The notes: generated by a model from the letters alone, not told the origin. 64,000 nucleotides of DNA from Candidatus Bathyarchaeota archaeon (GCA_030739585.1 JASLYX010000002.1:62001-126000), one strand, 5' to 3'. Positions 52,122 through 60,135 are shown, numbered from the stretch's first letter. Numbers and translations: made by a program.

Positions 52122-52565
52122 TTGGCTGCGGTGAGTCAACAGGAGCAGTTCCGCAAGCTTGCCTCCGAGCTCCAAATGATGCAAGGCAGCGCCGAGACTC
52201 TTCAGCAGAGGCTTGGAGTTCTCCAGAACGCTGCCACGGACCTGGGAGTCGCTAAAACATCAATCGATAGCCTCAAGAGTGGTGAGAAGGGAGACCCAAT
52301 ACTGGTCCCCACCGGCGGTGGTACCTTTGTAAAAGCCAAATTGGGTGATCTCAGCACTATTCTAATCACAATCGGAGCTGACGTCTCCGTAGAGATGGGG
52401 CTGGACGACGCAGAGCAAGACCTTTCTGAAAGGTTCAAGGAGGTGGAGAAGGCGAGGCAGTCCGTACAGGATCAGCTCCAGCAGATCCTTGGCCAGATGG
52501 AGGTTCACAGGGACGTCCTTAACAGGCTGAGCGCCAGCCTCCAAGGGGTCGAGCCCGCTGTTTGA
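52122..52565 (+). CDS. pfdA: Prefoldin alpha subunit
   Basis: 147 residues from TTG 52122, two bases after the LX stop. Coiled coils at both ends (about 5-50 and 90-140) flank a beta-hairpin core: GDPILVPTGGGTFVKAKLGD and STILITIGADVSVEMGLDDA. Prefoldin holds unfolded proteins for the chaperonin. The gene's last eight bases overlap the inferred start of ftsY. Confidence 0.9.
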   Translation: MAAVSQQEQFRKLASELQMMQGSAETLQQRLGVLQNAATDLGVAKTSIDSLKSGEKGDPILVPTGGGTFVKAKLGDLSTILITIGADVSVEMGLDDAEQDLSERFKEVEKARQSVQDQLQQILGQMEVHRDVLNRLSASLQGVEPAV

Positions 52566-53469
52566 TAAGCTACGCCAAGGCCTCAGGGGCGTAGTCGACA
52601 AGATCTCTCAGAGCGCTTTATCTGAGAAGGACCTGGAGCCAATTCTTTGGGACCTTCAGCTACAGCTCATAAGCAACGACGTAGCCGTCGAGGTTGCAGC
52701 AAAAATTTCAAATGAACTTCAGAGCCGTCTGCTCAGTTCGTCCTTCCCCCGATTCGGGAGCAAAACTGAGCCCATCAGGGAAGCTTTTAGAGAGAGCATC
52801 AAGTCCGTCTTGGTTGCTGATGCTGATAAAGACATTATCGACCTCATCTTAGCCAAGAAATCTTTGGGAATGCCTTTTGTTATGATGTTCGTGGGGATAA
52901 ACGGGACTGGGAAGACCACCACCATCGCTAAGGTCACTCGTCGACTCCTAGACAAAGGCTTCACAGTTGTTCTTGCCTCAGGCGATACCTACAGGGCGGG
53001 GGCCATTGAGCAACTTGAGGAGCACGCAAGGCGCCTCAGGGTGAGGACAATCAAGCATAAGTATGGGAGCGACGCAGCTGCTGTGGGTTTCGATGCAGTT
53101 CAGCATGCTAGGGCTCAAGGGATCGATGTGGTCCTAATTGATACTGCAGGTCGGATGCAGACCAATAGAAACCTTATGGACGAACTCCAGAAGATCAAGA
53201 GAGTTGTCCAGCCCGATTTTACTGTGATGATTCTAGATAGCCTAATTGGGAACGACGCTGTGGATCAGGCTAAGACATTCAATGAACATATAGGCTTCGA
53301 TGCTACAATACTCACTAAGGTGGATGCTGATGCTAAGGGGGGAAGTAGCCTAAGCGCCGCCTTTCTTACTGGGAAGCCTATCCTCTATGTCGGGGTCGGC
53401 CAGGGTTATGGGGACCTCCAATCCTTCGAGGCGTCGTGGTTCACTGAAAGGATTCTCGGGGATTCATAA
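52558..53469 (+). CDS. ftsY: FtsY, SRP receptor GTPase, apparent CTG start
   Basis: 303 residues. The family N terminus, (M)FDKLRQGLRGVVDKISQSAL, is present in full, but the codon at its first position is CTG (52558-52560). The nearest upstream in-frame stop is a TGA ten codons earlier, with no ATG, GTG or TTG between. The first TTG downstream (52810) would delete the whole N domain. The GTPase domain has GINGTGKTTTIAKV (P-loop), SGDTYRAGAIEQL, DTAGRM, TKVDADAKGG and the C-terminal GQGYGDLQ. FtsY receives the SRP-ribosome complex at the membrane and works with the SRP RNA and SecE in this window. A sequencing error at the start codon is the main alternative. Confidence 0.93.
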   Translation: MFDKLRQGLRGVVDKISQSALSEKDLEPILWDLQLQLISNDVAVEVAAKISNELQSRLLSSSFPRFGSKTEPIREAFRESIKSVLVADADKDIIDLILAKKSLGMPFVMMFVGINGTGKTTTIAKVTRRLLDKGFTVVLASGDTYRAGAIEQLEEHARRLRVRTIKHKYGSDAAAVGFDAVQHARAQGIDVVLIDTAGRMQTNRNLMDELQKIKRVVQPDFTVMILDSLIGNDAVDQAKTFNEHIGFDATILTKVDADAKGGSSLSAAFLTGKPILYVGVGQGYGDLQSFEASWFTERILGDS

Positions 53470-53506
53470 ATGATTTAAGTGTGTCCTCCATCGTTAGGAG
53501 TCGAAG

Positions 53507-53680
53507 ATGGGTTTAGGCAGTTTTTTCCAGTCGGTGACGCGCCTTTTAAGGACCATATCCAGACCTGACTGGAAGACCTACAGCTTAAGCATCAAAATCG
53601 TCTTCGTTGGAGTCGCGATCTTGGGGGGCATTGGTTTTGTTATAAGACTGATATCCGCCACAATCCAAGGCGGCATCTAA
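53507..53680 (+). CDS. secE: SecE/Sec61-gamma protein translocase subunit
   Basis: 57 residues from ATG 53507 to TAA 53678-53680. A short amphipathic N-terminal helix with TRLLRTISRPDWKTYSLSIK is followed by one membrane helix, IVFVGVAILGGIGFVIRLIS. This is the conserved layout of archaeal SecE, which clamps SecY. It usually stands directly before spt5 in archaea; here about 2.9 kb of other genes intervene. Confidence 0.9.
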   Translation: MGLGSFFQSVTRLLRTISRPDWKTYSLSIKIVFVGVAILGGIGFVIRLISATIQGGI

Positions 53681-53700
53681 CAGATGGAATACATTTTGCG

Positions 53701-53835
53701 TTAATCTAGAGATATTTCTTTCAGATCCTTATCGTAAGGATAGATGACGTAGCATAGGATCATGAGTATGATTAAGACGGCAATACCAATCCCGAATATC
53801 ACCTCAAACTCTAGAAATGCGGTCAATTGTTCCAT
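53701..53835 (-). CDS. Small single-helix membrane protein
   Basis: 44 residues, ATG at 53833-53835 and TAA at 53701-53703. A ribosome-binding-site-like GGAGGT lies 6-11 bases upstream. One membrane helix, IFGIGIAVLIILMILCYVIY, between an acidic N terminus and a charged tail. Family unknown. It is convergent with secE. Confidence 0.5.
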   Translation of the reverse strand: MEQLTAFLEFEVIFGIGIAVLIILMILCYVIYPYDKDLKEISLD

Positions 53836-54002
53836 TCTCATACCTCCAAACTAGATTATTTCAGGCGTGTCGATTAAAAAAGTTAGCGAAATTCTGAGCT
53901 CTTATGCTCGCACTAACCTTCATATCTTTGTTTTTATCATAATTTAGTGCTCTGAAACATTTACGAAAAAGGTTTTTCACCACTCAAAAAGATAAAGTCT
54001 CA

Positions 54003-54479
54003 ATGATCTTGGGGCTGTGCGGGATCCCGAGAGTAAAGTCAACGGAATACGCTCTCAGGGAGGCCCTCCGGATGCTGGAGGAGAGCGGATCTAAGATGGT
54101 CCCCTGTGGGGTCCGGGGAAACAGGATCCGTTTTGGCATTCACTGCGACAGCTGCCAGAACTGGGAGGGATGCCTTCAATGGGATGACGTACAGGAACTC
54201 TATCCTCTTCTAGATCTAGTGGAGATTGTTATGATCGCTGTCATCATCTACAACGGTGGCGTCAGCCACAAGTTCAAGACCATACTGGACAGGGACATAG
54301 CCATCTTTGAGGAGAACCCAGCTGTTCTCCTGGGAAGACCGGCTTTCCTTACAGTTGGGGGCGACATGTCTGGGGGTCAGAAGCTCGCGATCCAGCAGAT
54401 TATTACATTCTCTACTTTGAATGGGGCCAACGCCTTAAGTGTGGAAGCCTTTGGAGCCAATCTCCGGGCCCCCTTTTGA
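54003..54479 (+). CDS. Isf-like iron-sulfur flavoprotein/NADPH-dependent FMN reductase, interrupted by in-frame TGA
   Basis: 158 residues up to TGA 54477-54479. Flavodoxin-like fold: ILGLCGIPRVKSTEYALREA (phosphate loop) and IYNGGVSHKFKTILDRDIA. A Cys cluster HCDSCQNWEGC is close to that of archaeal iron-sulfur flavoproteins (Isf). The same frame continues after the TGA for 39 more codons with a coding-like helix, ending one base before the next gene's ATG. So this is probably a 198-residue protein interrupted by a nonsense codon, or one in which the TGA is read through. Its AfpA-like neighbour is a known electron donor to Isf in Archaeoglobus. Confidence 0.78.
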   Translation: MILGLCGIPRVKSTEYALREALRMLEESGSKMVPCGVRGNRIRFGIHCDSCQNWEGCLQWDDVQELYPLLDLVEIVMIAVIIYNGGVSHKFKTILDRDIAIFEENPAVLLGRPAFLTVGGDMSGGQKLAIQQIITFSTLNGANALSVEAFGANLRAPF

Positions 54480-54599
54480 TCAAAAGACCTTCTGGAGAGA
54501 GTCATGGAGGACGACAAGGGCATCGGCTTCATCAAGAAGATAGTGAGGCGTTTCGCTGATAACTTATATGAGCGGAGGAAGTTGATGGAGGACATCTGA
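54480..54599 (+). other. In-frame continuation of the Isf-like gene beyond the TGA
   Basis: Without frame change, the sequence after the TGA reads SKDLLERVMEDDKGIGFIKK, then IVRRFADNLYERRKLMEDI and a second TGA at 54597-54599. The next gene starts at 54601, the spacing expected if this were the real end. An independent small gene from ATG 54504 is possible but would leave the first gene without its usual C-terminal helix. Confidence 0.6.
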
Positions 54600-54600
54600 G

Positions 54601-55170
54601 ATGAATATAAGAAAACGAAAAATAGTGTGGGGCATCACTGGGGCGGGGGACCTTCTGGATGAGACTCTGGGAGTTATGAAGGGGCTCAAGGAGGCCTATG
54701 ATGGGAAAGTAGAGATCGAGGTATACCTCTCCAAGGCAGGGGAACAGGTTCTCCAATTTTATAGGTTAGGTGATAAGCTCAGAAGTCACTTCCGTCAGGT
54801 CCATGTGGAGAAGGATGCGAACACGCCTTTCATCACTGGCCGCCTCCACTTGGGACGTTTTGACTTTCTAATCCTCGCCCCCGCGACAAGCAACACAGTC
54901 GCGAAGATCGCCCATGGCATCTCTGACACACTACTCACAAACGGTGCTATCCAAGCCCTCAAGGCATGTGTCCCGGTGTATTTGATGCCCGTGGACTATA
55001 TGGAAGGTGCCATCGTCACCACCTTGCCCAATGGAAATGAGCTGGAGCTGAGGGTGAGAAAAGAGGACGCGGAGAACGTGGTGAAGGTATCAGAGATGGA
55101 CGGGATTATTATCCTCAAAAAGCCTGAGGAGATCGAGGAAATCTTTGACTCCGTGTTTGGGGGTCCCTAG
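54601..55170 (+). CDS. AfpA-like archaeal flavoprotein
   Basis: 189-residue flavoprotein of the homo-oligomeric flavin-containing Cys decarboxylase (HFCD) fold. Start KRKIVWGITGAGDLLDETLG, the FMN-binding FLILAPATSNTVAKIAHGIS, then DTLLTNGAIQALKACVPVYL with a PVDYMEG motif. It belongs with AfpA/dihydromethanopterin reductase-like proteins, which accept electrons from ferredoxin. Adjacent to an Isf-like gene (1 base apart), it likely forms a two-protein electron relay. Its stop overlaps the convergent MFS gene by four bases. Confidence 0.8.
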   Translation: MNIRKRKIVWGITGAGDLLDETLGVMKGLKEAYDGKVEIEVYLSKAGEQVLQFYRLGDKLRSHFRQVHVEKDANTPFITGRLHLGRFDFLILAPATSNTVAKIAHGISDTLLTNGAIQALKACVPVYLMPVDYMEGAIVTTLPNGNELELRVRKEDAENVVKVSEMDGIIILKKPEEIEEIFDSVFGGP

Positions 55171-56360
55171 GTTTCATTCATGAAATAGATGGCTGGGAGC
55201 GCAGGGAGGTTTATCAAAGCCAGTATCAAGAAGATGGTGGAGAACGGGAAAACCTCTCCCATCCCTCCTACCATGAAACTCCCCAGGGTTGCCCCCACTC
55301 CCCAGATGCTACCTAGGTAAGAAATCGAGATAGTTTTGGTTTCTTGGGTGACACTATTCGTGAGGGTGGACCACTCGGTTACCGCCCTCGTCCCCCAGCA
55401 AGCACCGAACAGAACTAGGAGGATGAAGATGGGCGCAATGTCCTTTGCGTATGAGATAGAAATATAGACGATAATCAGAGTAGAGAACGCGATGAGGAGG
55501 ACCTTTTTAGGCCCAAAAGTGTCGGCCCTTCTGCCCGCAGGAAACCTGATTACAGCGTTTGAGAAGCCAACTACCGAAAATAGTAGTGCCGCGAGTGATG
55601 GGGTGAACCCCAGGTCCTGAACGGCGAAGACAGCGTACAGGCTCATGAACACCGTGTTAGACATCGCGTAGGATGTCCTGATGAACGTTAGGATCAGAAC
55701 GTTCCTGTTCCTAAGAATCGCCTTGAGCGTGACCAACGTTCCCACGTCATCTTTTACGGTTTTCACCTTAGAGGATGGTAACTTCATTTCCTTGGTTTTA
55801 GCTTTGAGAAATGCCATGAGCCCGATTACGGGGAAAATGGAGGCGACCATAAAGAGCCGGCGGTAGCCGAGTTGATTGACGAGACCCCCCGCGATTAGGG
55901 GCCCCACGAACATTCCCATGGACATGAACGTCATATAGCGGCCGATGGCGTCTCCTTGCCTCGTCGCTGGGGCCATGTTGGATACACTTGACATTGTGAG
56001 CTGGTTAAATGATCCCGATGCTACGACCTGGTACAAAGGGATGACATAAAGCCAAGAAGGGCTAGGAGAAATCGCGTAGAGGATAGGAGCAGTGGCCTGA
56101 ATGAAAAAGGCGACGAGGAACATCCTATAGTGACCCACTCTGTTAGAGACTATAGCGAGGGGAATTCTCATCACCATCATCAATATAGACTGGACAGATA
56201 GTATGACTCCCACTTGGATCAGGGAAGCCCCCATCTCCAGGATATAGAGGGTAAAAATGGGCTGAGTGATATGTCTTGAGATCTCGAAAAGGAAGGAGGC
56301 TGCAGAAACGAGGTAAAAGCTACCTGGGAGACTGTTGTTATTCTCCAAAAACTTGCTCAC
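55167..56360 (-). CDS. Major facilitator superfamily transporter
   Basis: 397 residues with about twelve membrane helices. The first half has QPIFTLYILEMGASLIQVGV, and the MFS loop signature reads VSNRVGHYRMFLVAFF; the second half carries GRRADTFGPKKVLLIAF. It is only distantly like the other MFS protein in the window. Substrate unknown. It is inserted between the secE and spt5 genes on the opposite strand. Confidence 0.85.
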   Translation of the reverse strand: MSKFLENNNSLPGSFYLVSAASFLFEISRHITQPIFTLYILEMGASLIQVGVILSVQSILMMVMRIPLAIVSNRVGHYRMFLVAFFIQATAPILYAISPSPSWLYVIPLYQVVASGSFNQLTMSSVSNMAPATRQGDAIGRYMTFMSMGMFVGPLIAGGLVNQLGYRRLFMVASIFPVIGLMAFLKAKTKEMKLPSSKVKTVKDDVGTLVTLKAILRNRNVLILTFIRTSYAMSNTVFMSLYAVFAVQDLGFTPSLAALLFSVVGFSNAVIRFPAGRRADTFGPKKVLLIAFSTLIIVYISISYAKDIAPIFILLVLFGACWGTRAVTEWSTLTNSVTQETKTISISYLGSIWGVGATLGSFMVGGMGEVFPFSTIFLILALINLPALPAIYFMNET

Positions 56361-56624
56361 TCAATTAACTTCTCGTGATTCTTAGGAGATTGATAAATGT
56401 TTTCACGTATCTATAACCGAACCGATCAGCTTTTGAAATCATTGCGCGCGGAATGATCCGTAATGCGATATCTGAACGGGTTTTTTTTACTCTCGATAAA
56501 CTCTAGGAAAATGAAGCAGAAAATCTGGCGATCTTAAAGGGGTAAGATCTCTGTAACCCGAAAATATAATCGTTATATTAATAACCAAGTCTTTTCCATC
56601 AGTTGTTACACCAGACGTGATAGT
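56361..56624. other. Divergent promoter region before spt5
   Basis: 264 bases. AATATAATCGTTATATTAAT at 56563-56582 offers TATA-like boxes for the spt5 operon, giving a short leader. TGCGCGCGG lies at 56443-56451. No gene seen. Confidence 0.45.
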
Positions 56625-57092
56625 TTGTCCGAAGCCACGCCTAGAACACAGCTTTACACGGTCAAGGTGACCATGGGTCAGGAGAGGAATGTAGCCACAA
56701 TGTTGGCAGATAAGTCAAAAGTCGAGGGTCTCCCCATATCCTCAATTCTTTCCCCTATTGAGCTGAAGGGCTATATCATTATCGAGTCATTAGCCCCACA
56801 CGCGGTGGACGAGCTTATCAGGGGAATGCGCCACGCCCGATCAAGGGTGCCTGGTCTCGTGGACCCAAAAGAGGTGGATCACTACCTAGAGACAAAGCCC
56901 ATAGTCGAGGGCCTCGAGATGGGGTCTCTGGTGGAGGTCATCGCAGGCCCCTTTAAGGGGATGGAGGCCAAGATTGTGAGGGTGGACGCATCCAAGGAGG
57001 AGGTCACCGTGGAAATTCTGGAGGCGGCATTCACCTTACCTATTACAGTCCACGCAGACTATGTTCGGGAGCTCAAAGGAGCAGCTATATAA
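56625..57092 (+). CDS. spt5: Transcription elongation factor Spt5 (NusG family)
   Basis: 155 residues from TTG 56625. NGN domain QLYTVKVTMGQERNVATMLA and ILSPIELKGYIIIESLAPHA, then a KOW domain LVEVIAGPFKGMEAKIVRVD. Spt5 with Spt4 holds the RNA polymerase clamp closed. It leads the L11-L1-L10 operon, with one base between its stop and the L11 start. Confidence 0.95.
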   Translation: MSEATPRTQLYTVKVTMGQERNVATMLADKSKVEGLPISSILSPIELKGYIIIESLAPHAVDELIRGMRHARSRVPGLVDPKEVDHYLETKPIVEGLEMGSLVEVIAGPFKGMEAKIVRVDASKEEVTVEILEAAFTLPITVHADYVRELKGAAI

Positions 57093-57093
57093 A

Positions 57094-57582
57094 ATGGTAG
57101 AGAAAACATTCAACTTTATCGTTAACGGCGGCGAGGCCACCGGCGGACCCCCTATAGGGCCGGCTCTCGGGCCCGTCGGTGTCAACATTATGACGATAGT
57201 CAATAAGATCAACGAAAAGACCGCTGAGTACGCGGGAGTTCCCATCCCCGTAGATGTTATTATCGACACAGACACCAAAGAGTTCACCGTTAAGGTGGGG
57301 ATGCTCTCCACGTTCGCCCTCATCACCCAGAGTCTGAGCATCAGCAAGGGCTCCCAGACTCCCAACACTAACTATGTAGGCGACCTAACATTTAATCAGC
57401 TCGTGGATATCGCCAGGCGAAAGAGGGACGGCCTATTTTCATCCACGCTAAAGTCCGCAGTTAGGGAGATTGTGGGTAGCTGTCAGAGTATGGGAGTCAC
57501 AGTGGAGGGGCAGCCCGGTAAGGCGATTCAGGACAAGATCGCTTCCGGAGATTTCGACTCGAGGCTCGTGGAGGCCTCATAA
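57094..57582 (+). CDS. rpl11: Ribosomal protein L11
   Basis: 162 residues from ATG 57094; an upstream ATG at 57061 overlaps spt5 and is not conserved. GGEATGGPPIGPALGPVGVN is the rRNA- and factor-binding loop. The C-terminal domain ending in QSMGVTVEGQPGKAIQDKIA is typical of archaeal L11. Confidence 0.97.
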   Translation: MVEKTFNFIVNGGEATGGPPIGPALGPVGVNIMTIVNKINEKTAEYAGVPIPVDVIIDTDTKEFTVKVGMLSTFALITQSLSISKGSQTPNTNYVGDLTFNQLVDIARRKRDGLFSSTLKSAVREIVGSCQSMGVTVEGQPGKAIQDKIASGDFDSRLVEAS

Positions 57583-57624
57583 AGCTTTATAGATGGTCTA
57601 GTGTGAAGTCAAGAGGAATTTGAA

Positions 57625-58269
57625 ATGTCGGTCCGGAAGGACGTAATAATGGCCTCACTTGTCAAGGCAAGAGAGACAGCCCCCTCGAGGGGTTTCGAGC
57701 AGTCCGTAGACCTGACCGTCAACCTTAAGGATCTGGATATGAGGCAGCCCGATAACAGGGTTAACCTTAGGGTCCAGGTGCCCCACGGGGTTGGCGGCCA
57801 GAAAGTATTGGTATTCGCTCAGGGAGATATGGCTCTGCGGGCCCGCAGAGCCGGGGCTGATAGGGTCGTTGAGCCTATAGAGCTCAACTCAATGGGATCA
57901 GATAAGAAGGAGACAAAGAGGCAGCTCAACAGATACGATATATTCGTGGCTGAGGCACCTCTGATGCCCACCGTAGGCCGCGTAGCTGGCCCAATCTTAG
58001 GCCCTAGGGGAAAAATGCCCACCCCGGTACCCCCTCAGGCCCCCATTGACGCCATTCTTGAGAGGGAGAGGCGGACGGTGGTTTTGAGGAGTCGAGATAG
58101 GGCATTTGTGAAGTGCAAGGTTGGGAAGGAATCGATGCCCGATGAAATTCTTGCCGATAATATCGAGTACGTGCTGAGTAATCTGACGAGAGCCTTAAAC
58201 AGGGGCTTAAATAACGTGCAGTCAGTGTTTCTTAAGCTCACCATGGGCCCTGCAATCAAGGTGATATGA
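57625..58269 (+). CDS. rpl1: Ribosomal protein L1
   Basis: 214 residues. Conserved pieces are FEQSVDLTVNLKDLDMRQPD, the rRNA-binding VAGPILGPRGKMPTPVP and the C-terminal NVQSVFLKLTMGPAIKV. L1 proteins often repress their own operon by binding mRNA; no obvious copy of the binding site was checked. It overlaps the L10 start by four bases. Confidence 0.97.
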   Translation: MSVRKDVIMASLVKARETAPSRGFEQSVDLTVNLKDLDMRQPDNRVNLRVQVPHGVGGQKVLVFAQGDMALRARRAGADRVVEPIELNSMGSDKKETKRQLNRYDIFVAEAPLMPTVGRVAGPILGPRGKMPTPVPPQAPIDAILERERRTVVLRSRDRAFVKCKVGKESMPDEILADNIEYVLSNLTRALNRGLNNVQSVFLKLTMGPAIKVI

Positions 58270-59129
58270 CGATGTCCCAGGTTTCAACAGATAAAATGAC
58301 TATCGTCAATTCTACTGTTAAGCTCCTCGATGAGTATAAGCTCATCGGGGCTGCTGACCTCACCAAGGTGGGGAGTGGGATGCTCCAAGACCTTAGGAAA
58401 CAGCTCAGGGGCCAGGTAACCATCAAGGGAATCAAGAACACCCTGATGCGAATATCCATGGAAAAGGTGGGTCTCCATGAAACCAAGGATTTCCTCTCTC
58501 AGATCAAGGGGCAGAACATCTACATCTTCAGCAACGGGAATCCCTTCAGCCTTGCAATGACTCTCCACCGGAACAAGGTCAGGGTCTTCGCCAAGGCGGG
58601 GGACACCGCCCTCGAGGACCTCATCGTTCCTGCAGGGAATACAGGGCTTAGCCCTGGCCCTATTATCAGCAAATTTGGGGACCTTGCCATCAGGACCCGC
58701 ATTGAGGCTGGGAACATCTGGGTCGTGAACGATACTAAGGTGGCCAAAACGGGGGATGAGATCTCCGAGGACCTATCGGACCTTTTAGTCCGTCTCGGGG
58801 TAAGAGCAGCGGAGATGGGTCTGGAGATCAAGGCGGTCTACGATAACGGTTCCGTGATCCCTAGAGATGAACTTATCCTTGACATCGGGGTCTACTCAGA
58901 GCGCCTCTTAAGGGCTTTTAACGGAGCCTACCAGATATCACTCAAGGCGGCATATGTCACACCCTTGACCATCATGCCATTGATATCCTTGGTCGCCTCT
59001 AATGTTATGAAGCTGGCACTAGAGTCTGTATGGGTTACTACAGAGACTGCTGCGGAGTTCGTTGCCAGGGCGAATGCGCAGGCTGTGGTTTTAGCCAAGG
59101 CAGTGGGAAAGGCCCAGGCTATCGGATAA
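58266..59129 (+). CDS. rpl10: Ribosomal protein L10 (P0), short C terminus
   Basis: 287 residues. N-terminal domain with LRKQLRGQVTIKGIKNTLMR, the P0-specific insert near VPAGNTGLSPGPIISKFG, and helices that bind L12 dimers near the end (LTIMPLISLVASNVMKLALE, ETAAEFVARANAQAVVLAKA). It ends at KAVGKAQAIG without the acidic tail ending in a GLxxLFG-like motif found on many archaeal P0 proteins. L12 does not follow it; it is encoded 10 kb away. Confidence 0.95.
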   Translation: MTMSQVSTDKMTIVNSTVKLLDEYKLIGAADLTKVGSGMLQDLRKQLRGQVTIKGIKNTLMRISMEKVGLHETKDFLSQIKGQNIYIFSNGNPFSLAMTLHRNKVRVFAKAGDTALEDLIVPAGNTGLSPGPIISKFGDLAIRTRIEAGNIWVVNDTKVAKTGDEISEDLSDLLVRLGVRAAEMGLEIKAVYDNGSVIPRDELILDIGVYSERLLRAFNGAYQISLKAAYVTPLTIMPLISLVASNVMKLALESVWVTTETAAEFVARANAQAVVLAKAVGKAQAIG

Positions 59130-59134
59130 CTCCC

Positions 59135-59151
59135 TTTTTATCCACTTTTTT
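59135..59151 (+). terminator. T-rich terminator after the L10 gene
   Basis: Two runs of five and six T shortly after the L10 stop, typical of archaeal termination. TTACGCGTTCC follows at 59170-59180. Confidence 0.4.
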
Positions 59152-59244
59152 ACTTTTATATAGGCTCTGTTACGCGTTCCCTTCGCCCTAAACGGGGTAT
59201 TTTATAAGGGACGCCTCCGGAAATGTAGTCCGGAATCGGACATC

Positions 59245-59556
59245 ATGGGTAAGAAACTGGTCAAGAGCGAGAGCGACATCCGGAGGAGGATGCTCATGCC
59301 CAACAGGAACGATATACTGGGCCTGGTAGACAAGAACCTGGGTTTCACCCGGATGCGGGTCATTTGCCAGGATGGGCACATGAGATTGTGCAGGGTTCGG
59401 GGTAAGATGAAGAAGCGGAACTGGGTCAGGGAAGGGGACGTTGTTCTGGTTTCTCCGTGGGAGTTTATGTGGGAGCAGAAGGGAGATATTATCTTCCGGT
59501 ACACTGCTAACCAGGCTCACTGGCTCAGGGAGAAAGGAATTTTCACCCTCGGGTGA
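59245..59556 (+). CDS. eif1a: Translation initiation factor aIF1A
   Basis: 103 residues, S1-like OB fold. GFTRMRVICQDGHMRLCRVR and KKRNWVREGDVVLVSPWEF are characteristic of aIF1A/eIF1A. It binds the ribosomal A site during initiation. It has its own transcription unit between the L10 terminator and the L13 promoter (CATTTATACG near 59636). Confidence 0.96.
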   Translation: MGKKLVKSESDIRRRMLMPNRNDILGLVDKNLGFTRMRVICQDGHMRLCRVRGKMKKRNWVREGDVVLVSPWEFMWEQKGDIIFRYTANQAHWLREKGIFTLG

Positions 59557-59703
59557 CTGTCCTTCTCTAAAGCCTGGGAGGTAGTCTGGTCAGGCTTAGT
59601 CTGAGTTCTAACAAGCTCAGTTCCCAGTTGGAAAACATTTATACGTCCTCCGGGATTCACAACTTACGCATTCCGAAACCCGAGATGTAAAGGTGAATCA
59701 TCA

Positions 59704-60135
59704 ATGAGCGCACATGGAACGACGATCATCGACGCCGAGGGGCTGATCCTGGGCAGGATGGCCAGCCTCGTCGCCAAGAGGCTCCTCAACGGGGAGCGCA
59801 TCGAGATCGTTAACGCCGAGGGCGCCGTGGTCTCGGGTAAGAGGAAGATGGTCATCAAGGAGAGGAAGGAGTTCCTCGAGGTTGGAGGCCCAACCAAAGG
59901 GCCATTCCATTACCGCAAGCCTAACGCTATCGTCAGAAGGACTGTTCGGGGGATGCTTCCCCGCAGAAAGACCCGGGGGCGAGAGGCCTTTGGGAGATTG
60001 AAGGTGCACATCGGCGTGCCCCGAGATCTCTACGGAGCTGAGATGGAGAGTCTCCCCGATGCCACCCTCGAGAGGCTTAAGGAACGATATATCACCATAG
60101 GCGAGATCGCGAAAAATATTGGATGGAAAGGATAG
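59704..60135 (+). CDS. rpl13: Ribosomal protein L13
   Basis: 143 residues: IIDAEGLILGRMASLVAKRL at the N terminus, then YRKPNAIVRRTVRGMLPRRK with the following KTRGREAF motif. Archaeal/eukaryotic L13 (L13a) size. It precedes S9 by three bases, the universal order. L18e, which usually comes first in archaea, is not present. Confidence 0.97.
   Translation: MSAHGTTIIDAEGLILGRMASLVAKRLLNGERIEIVNAEGAVVSGKRKMVIKERKEFLEVGGPTKGPFHYRKPNAIVRRTVRGMLPRRKTRGREAFGRLKVHIGVPRDLYGAEMESLPDATLERLKERYITIGEIAKNIGWKG

Noticed and set aside
52810-53469. FtsY starting at TTG 52810
   Set aside because: This would delete the N domain, whose sequence is intact and in frame upstream, so the longer form with a CTG start is preferred.
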